DNA of 64,000 bases from Ailanthus altissimus (taxonomy: Eukaryota > Streptophyta > Magnoliopsida > Sapindales > Simaroubaceae). The number at the start of each line of letters is the position of its first letter. The first letter of the stretch is position 1. Position numbers and translations under genes: made by a program. Positions 1 through 12,009 of the stretch are shown here, one piece after another. The notes under the pieces were generated by a model. The model saw only the letters and a program-made list of their open reading frames with translations. It was not told where the DNA came from and did no database searches. The DNA lies in assembly GCA_946807835.1 (NCBI GenBank), contig OX327699.1, positions 3,775,001 to 3,839,000 on the forward strand, written 5' to 3'.

Positions 1-168
1 TGGAGAAAAAAGGTACTTCATGCGTGTTCAGTAAGCTAGGTCAAATAGTGAAGGATGGGTATGTTAATAAATGAATATTGATGCTTTTATATGTAAAATA
101 AGAGCTTTGTAATTTTGTGCTAGGTCAAGACTTCTTGTTTAACCTCTAATCCTATTAAAATATAGTTT
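1..168. repeat. Direct repeat unit, copy 1 (partner at 3797-3960)
   Basis: The first ~165 bases align with 3797-3960 in the same orientation, sharing for example the segments around 'tcaaga/tcaatact..ctt' and 'cctctaatcct/cacctaatcct'. At about 168 the sequence switches to the LTR family seen at 5709, 6540 and 15919, so this copy is cut by or joined to a truncated LTR. No coding capacity is visible. The identity of the repeat is unknown. Confidence 0.55.
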
Positions 169-1500
169 AGTCTTCTGAAGTTGAGTAGTATGTGTGACCC
201 TTTGACCTGAGCACCACGATGAGCTTATGAGTGATCTACCATGTTTTAATTCAATATATGTCAGAGACTTTTCATAATCTGATTTTTAGGTGTTGTTAGA
301 TATGGTCCGATGCTCATGAAATCTGATGTGCATAGATATAAAATTCGTCAACTTATATGAGTAGGTCATATATCCTAATACTCTAATATTGTATTTCAAA
401 AAGTCTTACAGCAATAATTATTAACCTTGGAAAAGATTTTCTGTAAGGTAAATTATTATTCTAAAGGATTTTACAAATACTGTTATCAAAATACAAATCT
501 TAGAGATAAGTTCATGGTCGATCAAATAGAGATTTAGCAATGAAGATATATGTCTCGGCTATTTTAGGATATAGGTGACGGAGAGAATATATGAATATAG
601 TTAACCTCGGCTTATAGTTCAACTTGTTTGTTGTATCCGTAACATGTGAGCGGGGCAGTGTTCACAGACTTATGAAAATGTTTCATAAAATAAACAGGTG
701 TAAACTTAGAGAGTCTTACAATATAAAGTGTACTAGTTGAGTACTAGGGTAGCGAATAGAGTCGAAGAGTTTAATTAAAAAAAAAATTGGATAAGCAGGA
801 TTTTATTTTAGTACCTTTAAAAAAGGACACGTGTCAAATTTTAATTGTTAGAATTTGACACATGTCATTAAGCCATAAAAATTAATGGCTATTTTGCATT
901 ATTTTATTAAGCTTTATATTTAAGCTTATCGTAATGTTTGACAAGTATGAGGCACTTGTCTTCAATACAAATCATGTAATGGACACTTATCATGAATATT
1001 GATTAAGTTTGCTTAAACCATTTACAAGTGTTGGTCATTTATCATGGTTTTGTTTAATTTATAGAAATTTATCCATTTCAAAGCAAAAATTCATGCATTT
1101 TTTGTTATAAAGTGGTTCGACAATTTTGTGCTTTAAAAAAGAGATGGTTTTTGCTTTGTAAATAAGATAAACCAAAAGAGTGAGTAAGAGAGCTTAAAGA
1201 GTTTAAGATAAGCCAAAATAAATCTAGCAAATCAAAAGCTACCATTCTAAATTCCCAAGCTCACCATAGTTAGGACCTAGAATTGTTCGTGGGAATACTT
1301 CAAGATAAGACTCTGTGTTCTAGTTGTCCAACTACATTGGTGATTCTTTAAAGGTATATTTTAAGTTACTGTAATAAAATTATCTTTAAAGAAATATGGT
1401 TTTGAAATGTATTTTATGTTTCTACTGCATGTTGTGTATGACATGCATTTACATTTCACTAACTACAGACACTCTCACACACCATAGCAGTAGCTTTCTT
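169..1500 (+). mobile_element. Truncated LTR of the same Copia LTR family as 5709-8670
   Basis: The sequence from 'gtcttctgaagttgagtag' onward aligns with 7131-8500 and 16451-17060. Shared blocks include 'cctttgacctgagc', the 'gtcagagacttttcat' segment, and the 'acaatataaagtgtactag' segment near 720. The 5' part of the LTR is missing. The downstream end is approximate. This is one of four partial copies of the LTR in the first 19 kb. Confidence 0.6.
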
Positions 1501-3110
1501 TCAAGAGAGTTAGAATGGAAACAATTATGATTGGTTTCCTCTTGATGTTTCTTTTGACATATCGGTGGTAAGTTGAAACCACTAGTCTGTGTGTATTTAA
1601 CCATAGCTTACCAAGTTATGCGTGGTATGCAACCTCAATGTTCATGACGTAGAATAAAGTAGGAGCTTGAATTGGTTTAGTACCCTTAGAATATTCTGCT
1701 ACTTTATCGAATTTAGATACCTAAATGTTTCTTCCTGTAGTATGACTTAAAGGGATCTCCACAACTTGCAATATAGCCACGAGAATGATGTTGATTAAAG
1801 CTTGATAAGTATAATATTGACATATATTTTGGCTCCGTTTTAACTTAGATTCTTGTCATTTTCAAGTAATTGCATGTTATTTATATACACATATGTTGAT
1901 TTTGTAGGTTAAATGATAAAATTGATGAATTAAAAGAAAGAACATCAAAAGTAGAGCCAAGATCTAATCAATTAGAGAAGGCTTAAAAAGAAATTGATGA
2001 TGGATGAACACCCCAGTGTTAACTTGCAAATTCCCCTGCATTTTTATGAAAGATGAATGTTGTGGCATGAAGATAAGAACAAGGTTACACAATTTTTAAA
2101 GCACATCTAAGGAAGCTAACACTCCCAAGCTCGATCAAGGGCATAATAGCGTTTTAACTCCCCAATGCTCGTATAATATATTTGGGAACGCTCTAGCATT
2201 CTAAGAGAAAATATCACGGTGTTGCCCTCACTATAAAAAGACACTCTTTTGGAATTTTGTGGGGACTGGACATTTCAACTTCGGTTCTTTACCAAAGTAG
2301 ACTCTTCTAAGTCAAAAATCCTTCATTTTTAGTGAAAACAAATAGCAATTAACACTTGGAACCACCTTGGGAGAATAAAAACACGAATAAGTGGTTGGAG
2401 AATTCACAAAAGAGCCATCCTAAGAGCTTAGACCTTGGAACACCATTAAGATTAAAGACTTCAAGAGTGTCTACAATAGGTTCTACTCTTCTCTTTGTCT
2501 CATTTACTTTTATTTGAAGTTTATATTTATAGTTATTGTTGTTTTAAACATGAATACTTATGTGAACCTTTGGATTTATATATTTGAGTATTTAACTATA
2601 GATAACTAAAATTTATGTTCTAAGGGCTTGATGCAACTCTACTAAGTACTATATTTCGATGTATGTAATTGATTGATGAATATATATTTCATTATTCATT
2701 TATGCTTTTCTGAATTTAATGCTTTTAATCTAATTAAAAAATTGATTAGATGATTTAGACTTGTGAGTTATGTGCTTGAAAAAGTTTAACTCATATGTTG
2801 GATTTAATTAGCATAGCCTTTGATTGTATTAAGTTAGGAGACTAATAGAGTAAAGGTAACCGATTAAGAGTAGTGTAATGCATATATAGATGACCAAGTT
2901 AGATAGAGATATCAATTTGATTGTGTATGCATAGAGTCTCACTTGATGCTCGGGAGAGGTATTGAGCATAATTCTAAACCCTTGGTTAATGAATTTCTAA
3001 AAGTAGTTGTTAATCATTATTACTAAAGAACTTAGAAAAGGTAGAGTGAATTCAAGACCCTAAGACTCGTTGTCATAATAATCTCCATTCACCTTGAATG
3101 TGTGTGACTT
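1501..3110 (+). mobile_element. LTR/leader-like DNA of a probable retrotransposon, no coding sequence
   Basis: This stretch has no usable reading frame. A TATA-like 'ctataaaaag' lies near 2231. The 2460-3060 segment has the low-complexity, leader-like look of Ty3/gypsy LTRs and resembles the architecture of 17240-18553. I see no primer-binding site, integrase or protease remnant, so the assignment to gypsy is inference from style only. Confidence 0.3.
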
Positions 3111-4440
3111 GTAGGAATAGTAGACATTCTTAGGGTCCTAAGGCCTCCCCCCCGCCTCGCCTCAAGTCACAAATTTTTTTGAAATTTTATAATTTTTACC
3201 TTCTAAAATATGTATTATTGTGATTTGGTCCCCTAAGATTTCAAGTCTTACACTAAGACCCTAATATAATTAAAGTCCAATTTAATATAATTTTTAACTT
3301 TAACATTTGGTCCCCGTCACCTTAAATTTGGGTTATGCCTTGGACTTAGGCCTAAATATTAGATCTCGACCTCTTCACCCCTATGAGTTACAAAAGTAAG
3401 TCCTACCAAGCCTCTAAAAAGATCTTGGAGTATAAGAGACTCAATGTTGTAAATTTGCCTTTGTGGTCTTAAGAGAAAGTAATTTTTCTAGATAAATCGA
3501 CTTTAACTTGTGAAAGATGTGGGAGTTGTGTTTACAGAGTAAATAATAGATAAAAACGTATCAATGAAGTGTGTTAAGGGCACTCTAAGATATGTGTTTT
3601 AGGTCATATTGGAGGTATTTTGCTTGTAGTATAAGTTTAGGGTTTCAAGTCATAAGAAACCCTAGCCTAGAGATTAGAGAGAACGCTCCTCTTGAATCTT
3701 GTCTAGGGCTTTAAACAATGTTTTATAAGTGCAATGAGTTGGGAGTAAACACAAAGTTACTAATTTATGATTTTGGATCAAAGAAAATATTGAAAGAATG
3801 GAGGAGAAAGGTAGTTCATGTGTATTTTGCAAGCTAAGGAGAATAATGAAGAATGAGTGAGTTATTGAGAGAAAATTGATACTTTTTATATGTGTTAGGT
3901 CAATACTCCTTATTTGACACCTAATCCTCCTAAAATTCAGTTTATTTAATGAGCTTTAACTTTATTGAAATAAAAAATGAATTTAATAAATAAAAGATTT
4001 AAGATACTAATTTTATTCTCAAATGTGGAGTATAATTTATAGAAGGAATGTGAATATAGGTTTTAGAAGAAATAATATATTTTTACTTGATATAGAGGGT
4101 TAGAAAATTAAAACAGAAGTGTAAGAGTAAAAGGATGTGAGTGGGTACTACAGGTGTATTTATGTGAGGAGAGTCGTTGAAATACATGTGTGGTATTAAA
4201 CTCTTGAAATTTGCAGGAGAGGAGTCGGAGTTAATGGTGGAGCGGCCACAATACCATAGTTAGAAAAACTAAAAATAGTTGCAGTCTATAAAAGGAAAAA
4301 TATTAAGATTGAAAACTTATAACGACTATGTATAAAAAAATACTAATTAAAGTATTTTTTTAAAAAAAAGACTAAAGTCTATAATTAAAACAGGATTAAA
4401 TTGTCATTTTTCTTTTTTGTTTTAAAAAGAAAAAAGAAGA
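3111..4440. repeat. Non-coding repeat-like sequence containing direct repeat copy 2 (3797-3960)
   Basis: A C-run with 'cctcgcctc' occurs near 3150, followed by LTR-like text. The block 3797-3960 matches window positions 1-165. Nothing else is recognisable. From 4260 to 4440 the sequence is simple AT-rich DNA. Confidence 0.4.
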
Positions 4441-5700
4441 ATATGTATTATCATTAAGTAAGGAAATCAATAAAAATACACTGACTCAGAAAACATGACA
4501 TGGAATGTATTAATACCATGTCAATATAATTACAGACACCTTCTTTGACCAAGTAATGAGCCACAATATTTTCACTATGTCTAATAAAAGAACATGATAC
4601 ATTTTTCGTACCATTTAGAAGGTGGAATACAAAAGCAAGAATGTCACTCTCAACTCTGAAGAAAAATTAGTTATTTAGAGCTTGAACAAAATTGAGACTG
4701 TCCAACTAAATAATATCCGCCGAGACACTATATAATAGAGCCAAGCATTCAGCAGTTAAGAGGGAGAGGGATCCAATTAGTGACTTTATAAAAGCAAAAC
4801 AATGTCCAAACTATTTCGGATAACCATACATAATCCTATCATCTGTTTGTCCACATCAATTGCTGCATCAAAATTCGCTTTGTAACAACCTTTTTTCGGA
4901 GCACACCACCTATGTAACCTCTCACATACAGCAAAGTCAGCAATCCTTCTTATATCTCCATAAGTAACAACCCGTGGTGTCGACTGAATCAGTCCAACTT
5001 CATCAGCCTAAAGATTCACCACCTCATCTTAAGCATTTTCCCCGATGAATTTGATTTGTTGGACTTCGAGTAAACTCACCTAAATGATGACCTCCTAGAA
5101 CCCACTCGTGACAACCAGTGCATCTATTAACAAAGACCCAGTGAGTATGGTTATTAAGACCACCTCAATGCCAATGTCATAAGCAGTGATGACACAATCT
5201 GCTTGTCCAGAACCTGGACGAACAGAAGCTGTTTGACCAGCATGTGAATCCCCACCACCATAATCTTTGATAACAACACCATGGGGGAGTATATGGCCTC
5301 CATCAAAGTTTGTTTTGGCTGCTTTAAATTCAAAAAGGATAAAGCTCGCCGAATCAAGAACCTGTCTCGGATCTTCCACCACATTCTGAAATTGCATCAA
5401 GTTTCGTGTCCTCTAACACCTTCATAACAGCATACAAGTGCATTCAACATCTTAAAGGGAAGCGTTAACAATGATATCAAGTAATAGCTTGATGAACTTG
5501 CCATCTCTAAGTAGTCACAACGTGCTTGCAAAAGCACTTAATTTCCATACTGCACTAGAAAAAGGCATGAGCAACTGATTCCTCACCATCCCTACATCGA
5601 CGACGACAGACTCTGGAAATGTCTATCCCATGAATTGCCAAATTTGAATTAGTAGGTAGTAGATTTAAACAAGCTCACTGCATAAAAATATTCATCTTTG
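4440..5700 (-). pseudogene. Decayed LINE (non-LTR retrotransposon) 3' end: zf-RVT plus two RNase H-like blocks
   Basis: Read on the minus strand and allowing frameshifts, 5700-5570 gives 'ACLNLLPTNSNLAIHG' followed by 'CRRCRDGEESVAHAFF', the reverse-transcriptase zinc-binding (zf-RVT) signature of plant L1-type LINEs. At 5345-5095 comes 'KTNFDGG...GVVIKDYGGG', an RNase H (RVT_3) core. At 4910-4470 there is a second RNase H-like block: 'CYKANFDAAIDVDKQMIGL', then 'CSFIRHSENIVAHYLVKEG'. Stops and frame changes are frequent, so this is a fossil. The reverse transcriptase itself is not seen; the upstream side is cut at 5709 by the LTR. Open reading frames inside it, such as the 101-residue one at 5095-5400, are remnants and not genes. 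Confidence 0.75.
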
Positions 5701-5708
5701 GTGGTATA

Positions 5709-8670
5709 TTTGTTATAATTGGTGCTTACGTGCTATTTAAATTATTATATGAATATTTATTTATTTAATATTTATACAATGAACATTTTAAATAAATCGT
5801 TAATAATTAATTATATGGCACTAAGTTTGTTACTTTAAGACATTATAGTTCTAAAAGAGTTTAGATCTGATCTAAAGAAATTTACATCAGTGCTAAGAAT
5901 TAGCATACTAAAGAGTTAGAATCTTGTCTAAAATATGGACAAAGACCTGAAAATATATTAATAATAAAATAGTTGTAACGAGTTGCAAATGGTGCTAAAA
6001 AATGTCATTATGTAGTATGTTTTCAAAAATATTGTTCTTGATCTATGGTTGCCAACACGGGTTGATTAGTATTTCTTTTGGATTTGTGTGTGTCTACGTT
6101 AAGATTGTCCAAACGATTAATCTTAGTAGACCATAGGTTTAGCAAAAGCTCGTATAGGCATGCAGATATTTAATGAGGACTGGGTACTGAATAGACTAAC
6201 GAGTACCTCCAATAAATATCTCATCGAGCTGTCAATAGAGGTCTTCTTGAGTTAAATAGTATTAATGGTCCTTTGACCTGAGTGCTAGATGGGCTTGTGA
6301 GTTATTCACTATGCTTTGATTCCACGCATGTCAAAGACTTTTATAGTCTGACCTATGAGTGTCATTGGGTATAGTACAATGCTCAAGAAGTTTGATGTAC
6401 ATAGATATGAGATCCTTTATCTCATATACGTGAGTTGTATATCCTAATGCTCTGAGATTATATTTTAATAAGTTTTATGACCATAAGTAAAAATCACGAA
6501 AAAAAAAGTTTTTTGTAGGGTTTTATTAAAAATGATGTTTACATGTCATTCTAATATTATATAAATAGTAATTATTTAATATGTATACAGGAACATTTCG
6601 AATAAAATCATTAATATTAAATAATATATGGTAAGATACTTATAACATTTTAAATATTATATGATCTAAAGAAGTTCAGATCTGGTCTAAAAGAGTTTAG
6701 ATTAGTGCTAAGAGTTAGCAACGCTGAGAATTGTAAATGCTAAGAATTAGCATTACTAAGAGTTAGTAGATTATAAGAGTCAGCGAAATCTAAAAACTTA
6801 GAGCTTTGTCTAAAATGGGACAATGACTTAAAAATATATACGCAATGACATAGTTATAAGGAGTTGCAGATAGTACTAGAAAATATCATTGTGCATGTAT
6901 GTTCTCAAACTTTATGTTCCTGATCTATCTTCACTAATGTGAGTCCGTTGGTGAAAATCTTATTATATATAGATCAATGTAAGTCTATATCTAGATAGTC
7001 GAAATGGTTAGTATTAACAAACCATGAGCTTAGTAGAAACTCATATAGGCATATGAGTATTCAGTGAGGATTGGTACTGAACAGACTCAATTAAGATCTC
7101 TGATAGGCATCCTATAAAGCTGTCAATAGAGAGTCTTCTCGAGTTAAGTAGTATTCGTGGTCCTTTGACCTGATCACTACGATGGACTTGTGAATGATCC
7201 ACCATACTTAGGTTCTACATATGTCAGAGACCTTTCATAGTTTGATCGCTGGGTGTCGCTAAGTATGGATCGATACTCATGGAGTCCAGTGTGTGTAGAT
7301 ATGAGATCTTTCAGTTCATTTGGGTGTGTTGTATATCCTGACGCTCTAATATTATATTTCAAGAAGTCTTATGGCCACAAGCATAAAACCCGGGAAAATG
7401 TTTCTCGTGGGATAAATAATATTCGCAAAAAAAAGTATTTGCGAATATTGTTTATGAAAATACGAATTTAAAGATAAGTTCAGAGTTGAACATATAGAGA
7501 CTTGATGATGATGATCTATGTTTACACTCTTCTAGGATATAAATAATAAAAGGCCTAAACGGATATAAATTAACCTCAACTTGTATGATTTTACATGTCA
7601 TTCTATAATTTTTGTAATGTATGTGTAAGACATTATTTATAGAATCACAAAAGAGTTATGTAAGACAAACAAGTATAAACTTAAAAAATTTTACAATATA
7701 AAGTGTACTCGTTGAACACTGAAATAACGCATCGAATCAAATAATTAAATTCAAAAAAAAATTAATAAATAAAAATTATTTTAAAATCTCTCTAAAAATG
7801 CATAATTTATTTTAAGTATTAAACTTAAAGCGTTAAACAAGTGCCACTTAATGATTGAGCTTGAATGACCATGATGATACTTAGCCCATTTAAATGTTTA
7901 AATGGGTTGTTCACTTGTCAGATGCAAAGATTAAAATAAAATTTATTTTTTGCATTTCAAAAGGCTTTTGTCAAAGTTATCTTTCGACAATTTAAAAACA
8001 TTTATAAAAGCAAAAGTGAACCGTGGCATTCAGCCATCGATGAAGATGCCACTCTTTTGTATGTTTAGGACACATGTCCTTGAATTAAATATATGTTAAA
8101 ATAGCAGAATGTTTTGCAATCTATATAAGTAGCCTTCGGCATTTGTAAAGTAGATATTCCATTTCTGTAAGAGAGTTACAAAAACCAAAAAAAAAAAAAA
8201 AGCGAGACTTATTTTCGGCCATTAAGAATCAAATTGTAAAAGTTACAATTTGTCAAATGACGAAGTCTAAGTGTTAGACATAAAAAAAAAAAAAGGACAG
8301 AAAGAAAAAGTGTTTTTCTCTGTTTATCCTTTAATTAGCTGAGAGACTACAAAGAAGAAAGTGTTAGTTCAACAAAAATTCTATCTAAATTAAATGCTAT
8401 CATTTTAGTTTTACAATTTTATTAGATGTTATAAATTAAAATTACTCACAAAATTATTTAAAGGTAAATTTTATTAACAAAATATCTTAAATTATCTTTA
8501 AAAGTATTTTTTAATCTCATTAGTGTAATGAAACTTAAATTCAATATGTGTATATTACAATAGAAAATTAGATTTTTTTTCTGTTACATTAAATTATATG
8601 TGAGACATAAAATTATTAAATTAAAAAAATGTAATATACACACTTACACCCTATGCATAACATAATTACA
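5709..8670 (+). mobile_element. 5' LTR of an old Copia element, with an internal partial duplication
   Basis: It starts TGTTA at about 5709, matching the start of the copy at 15919. It ends '..ataattaca' at 8670, directly before a tRNA-Met-like primer site. The first ~830 bp (5709-6540) is repeated by 6541-7390: both halves carry the 'cctttgacctg' block, the 'gtcaaagactttt/gtcagagaccttt' block and the 'tatatcct.a.gctct' block. A hairpin lies at about 7418-7454, with AATATTCGC and GCGAATATT arms around an A-rich loop. A TATA-like 'tctatataag' at about 8122 fits a U3/R promoter. The full length of ~2.96 kb is long for Copia and reflects the duplication. Confidence 0.6.
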
Positions 8671-8673
8671 AAA

Positions 8674-8685
8674 TTGTATCAGAGC
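8674..8685 (+). promoter_or_regulatory. Retrotransposon primer-binding site (tRNA-Met type)
   Basis: TTGTATCAGAGC differs by one base from the common plant LTR-retroelement site TGGTATCAGAGC, which is complementary to the 3' end of initiator tRNA-Met. It lies three bases after the CA that ends the LTR. It defines the internal boundary of the Copia element and its plus orientation. Confidence 0.7.
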
Positions 8686-8689
8686 ACAT

Positions 8690-10139
8690 GTTTGTGAGAT
8701 GTATAGGTTAATTGGAGTAATTTTGGTGTCATTGGAATAGTTTCGAAGCTGTCAATGATGCATTTTAATTACAAAAATTTGATGATAGCATGCTGGATGC
8801 CACAATGCTACGAGGTCAGCGCCGCAACGCTGGAGTTAGGCTTTCAATACCGTAGCATTGGGAGCCTAACGCCACGGTTCCACTTATACTATTCACTCTA
8901 ATATTTTTTAAATTATTTAAAAATGCATGTGATATTTATTTATGTAATTATAAATGTTATTAAATTGTAATATAAACTGTAAAATATTTGTTTTGTGCTA
9001 ATAATCACAATGAGAGTCTTACTAGTGGGGGTTAGCTATACTTGCATAAAATAAATGTGTGATTGAGAATCACATCCTTATGATATAGGGACATTACAAA
9101 AATCTCTCTTAATCAAGTTAAAGTCTGTTTCATTATGAGATAATGTTACACATTGGTTCGTCTTGTCAATATGGTATTAGATAGGTCACTTTAGTCTTTT
9201 TCTATATTGCTAAAGTATAAGGGATTGATCAGTGTGATTTAGATTATGCCGGTTAAATATGAGATGAGAAAAATATATGTGAAAGTATTGCCCTATACCA
9301 CTAAAGTGTACGGGCAATATCGGTAACATATATTTGACAATTGATAAGTTAATCTTGAATGCACTTATCCTAGATCGCTAAAGTGTGCGGATAAGATGTA
9401 TTTAGGATCAGTGGTAAGAGTTGCATAAGATACAATTGACAAGAGTTGTATACCTTTTGGGTTTACAAAGGCCAAGATCGCTAAAGTGTGTGGCTCAAGT
9501 AAAATGCTAATAGGGTCCACTTCCTGCTATACAGTTTAAAGAGTTTAAACTATTATTTTCCAGTTTGAGAGATTTATGGGACTATGTAAGACAGTGGAAG
9601 GGAGTTATTAGATTTACAAATGTATAAAAATTATACACATGATCTAAAGCGTTGTTAATTAACGATTAGAAATGTTTTGTCATACATCTCCTGAGTATCT
9701 TATAGAGATAAGATGACTACGAGCAATCCGTTAGTATACGTGATTTAGGCACAACAATTATAGGATACTGAAAAATATTTTAACTTATCAATGAATCTAA
9801 AAATAGTCCTTGATTTAGAGAAACTTGGATATATAATTGATCAAAAGATGATTAGAGGTGTTTTTGATAATATCTCTTCGAACGAGATGAAAATTTATCA
9901 AAAATAGATTAAGGATTATTTGAGAGTTAAATTATATATCCTTACCTCGATGTCTAATGATCTTCAATAGAAACATGTGCACATGAGATGTGTAAGTAGT
10001 ATTATACTCCGTCTAAAATTTGTTTGATATATCCAAACCACACATAGAGAATAGTCACAATGAAAATATTTTCATTGTGGTAAGGTTTGAATTAGTAAGT
10101 GTTACTGATTAAGGCACCTTATCTTAGAAAAGATAGATC
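8690..10139 (+). mobile_element. Copia internal region, gag/protease part, too decayed to read
   Basis: This lies between the primer site and the first recognisable integrase residues. Short blocks recur, for example 'gatcgctaaagtgtg' near 9370 and 9478 and 'actaaagtgtacgg' near 9300. A GC-rich patch at 8790-8880 carries iterated 'cgcaacgc/cgccacgg' motifs. Gag is expected here from the order of a Copia element, but I could not align a convincing gag domain. Confidence 0.4.
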
Positions 10140-11235
10140 CCTTAATTTAAGAAAAGATGACCAAATTCTTATGTAGGTGTCAGACATTGGGCCACTGATT
10201 TACTAGAACTGGTACATAATGATGTATGTTGTCCAATGAATCATATTGTGATTTGTTGGATTTCGATACTCCATTATCTTTATCGTGATTTGTCACGATA
10301 CAGATATGTGTTTCTAAGAAAAATGGGTCAAAAACTTTTAAAGTGTTCAAAGAGTTTTGACTAAAAGTAGAGAAACAAATTCTTATATATATTCAATACC
10401 TTGATTAGCTCAAGGCGGTTTATACATAAGCAGTAAATTCATAGATTATTTAAATGAGAATATAATTTTCACTCAATATAGTCCTCCAGGTTCTCCTCAA
10501 TATAAAGGTGTTTTACAAAGGAAAAATCAAACTTTATTAGATATGGTTCAATTGATGTTGAACTTCATCAATTTTCTAAAATATCTATAGAGTTATGCTT
10601 TAGAAGCTGATGTTCACTTATTAAATAGAGTTCTATCGCAAGCTGTTCCTTCTATTCTGTATGAGATATGGACTGAAAGAAAATCGAGTCTTAAATATAT
10701 TAAGATTTTGGTTGTTCTGCTTGCATAAGAGTTATACAATAAAATACACTTGCACTCAATGGTACAAGTATTGGTATATTGGATATCCTATGTATTCTAT
10801 GGGATATCAATTCAATGATCTAGAGGAACGAAATACATTTGTTACTCGTAAAGCCACATTTTAGAGAAAGAGTTTCTCATAGATCGTGAAGATTGTAAAA
10901 AGATTGAATTTGATAAAGTCAATCAAAATGTATATGAACCGACGAGGGATCCTAAAGGTCAATTGAGTGAAATACTTTTAACACAACTTTTTTCGTAGAT
11001 CGGAAAAGATATTGAGAGTCACCTATTAGGTATACTTAATACCTAAAGGTGCCTTTAGTGTTTTCTTAGTTGAAGAAAAAAAATCTTTTAATTTATAGAG
11101 AAACAATGTTGGACATTGATTCGAAAAAATTGACAAGGTACTATAAAATTTGAAAATTGATACTATGCATGACAATCAAGTCTAAGACTTGGTTGAGCTT
11201 CCTGTAGGAATTGTTCTTATTTATTGTAAATGAAT
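10140..11235 (+). pseudogene. Decayed Copia pol: integrase core to start of reverse transcriptase
   Basis: Conceptual translation in several frames gives the usual Copia order. First comes 'LLELVHNDVCCPM' (integrase N-terminal side, ~10200). Then 'PPGSPQYKGVLQRKNQTLL' (integrase catalytic-domain end, 10480-10545), corresponding to the conserved GTPQQNG..RRNRTLL segment. Next is 'YIGYPMYSMGYQFNDLEER' (~10780), matching the family's VGYP..KGYYFY..E segment, then 'FVTRKATF'. The start of reverse transcriptase, 'DSKKLTRYY...CMTIKSK', is at 11110-11190. Stops and frameshifts are dense. The sequence stops at ~11235, where an AT-rich minisatellite begins, so most of RT and RNase H are missing. Confidence 0.75.
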
Positions 11236-12009
11236 TACAGTAAATAAATAATTCAATTTTAATTTTAATTACGTTAAATATTATAATTCTAATTTTAATT
11301 TCAAATTCAATTTGAATTACAGTAAATGTTATAATTCTAATTCCAATTTCAATTATATTGAAATGTTATAATTTCATTTTCAAATTTAATTTCAATTATG
11401 TAAAATGTTATAATTTCAATTTCAATTTTAATTATGTTATATATGACAATTTTAAATCCAATTTCAATTTCAATTACGTTAAGTGTTATTATTCCAATTA
11501 CAATCTCAATTTATATGACGTTAAATGTTATAATTTTAATTGTAATTTTAATTTTAATTACGTTAAACGTTATAATTTTAATTTTAATTTTGATTTTAAT
11601 TATGCTAAATGCTATAATTGTAATTTCAATTTTATTTATATTAAATGTTATAATTTCAAATCTAATTTCAATTTCAATTACGTTAAAGTTACAATTCCAA
11701 TTTCAATTGTGTTAAATGTTATAATTCTAATTCTAAATTCAATTTCAATTAAATATTAAATGTTATAATTCTAATTTCAATTATAATTCTAATTCTAATT
11801 TTAGTTACATATAATATTATAATTCTAATTTCAATTCTATTTCTAATTTTAATTACATAAAATATTATAATTTCAATTTCAATTACGTTAAATGTTATAA
11901 TTCAAATTCTAAATTCAATTTCAATTTACATTATAGTTATAATTCCAATTCTAATTTCTATTATGTTATCTATTATAATTTCAATTCCAATTAAATGTGA
12001 AATGTTATA
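11236..12009. repeat. AT-rich minisatellite, left part
   Basis: This is an irregular tandem array of a core like 'acgttaaatgttataattc' followed by variable numbers of 'taatttcaat' hexamers. The unit length varies from about 30 to 60 bp. Open frames across it encode only repeated Asn/Phe/Tyr or Ile/Leu/Val strings, so they are repeat translations and not genes. The array continues at 13237-13662 after an inserted element. Confidence 0.85.

Noticed and set aside
5095..5400. 101-codon minus-strand frame as a small gene
   Set aside because: It falls inside the LINE RNase H remnant and aligns with it only piecewise.
11358..11759. 133-codon open frame rich in Asn, Phe and Tyr
   Set aside because: It is a translation of the AT-rich minisatellite; other frames of the same repeat are also open. 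No gene features.
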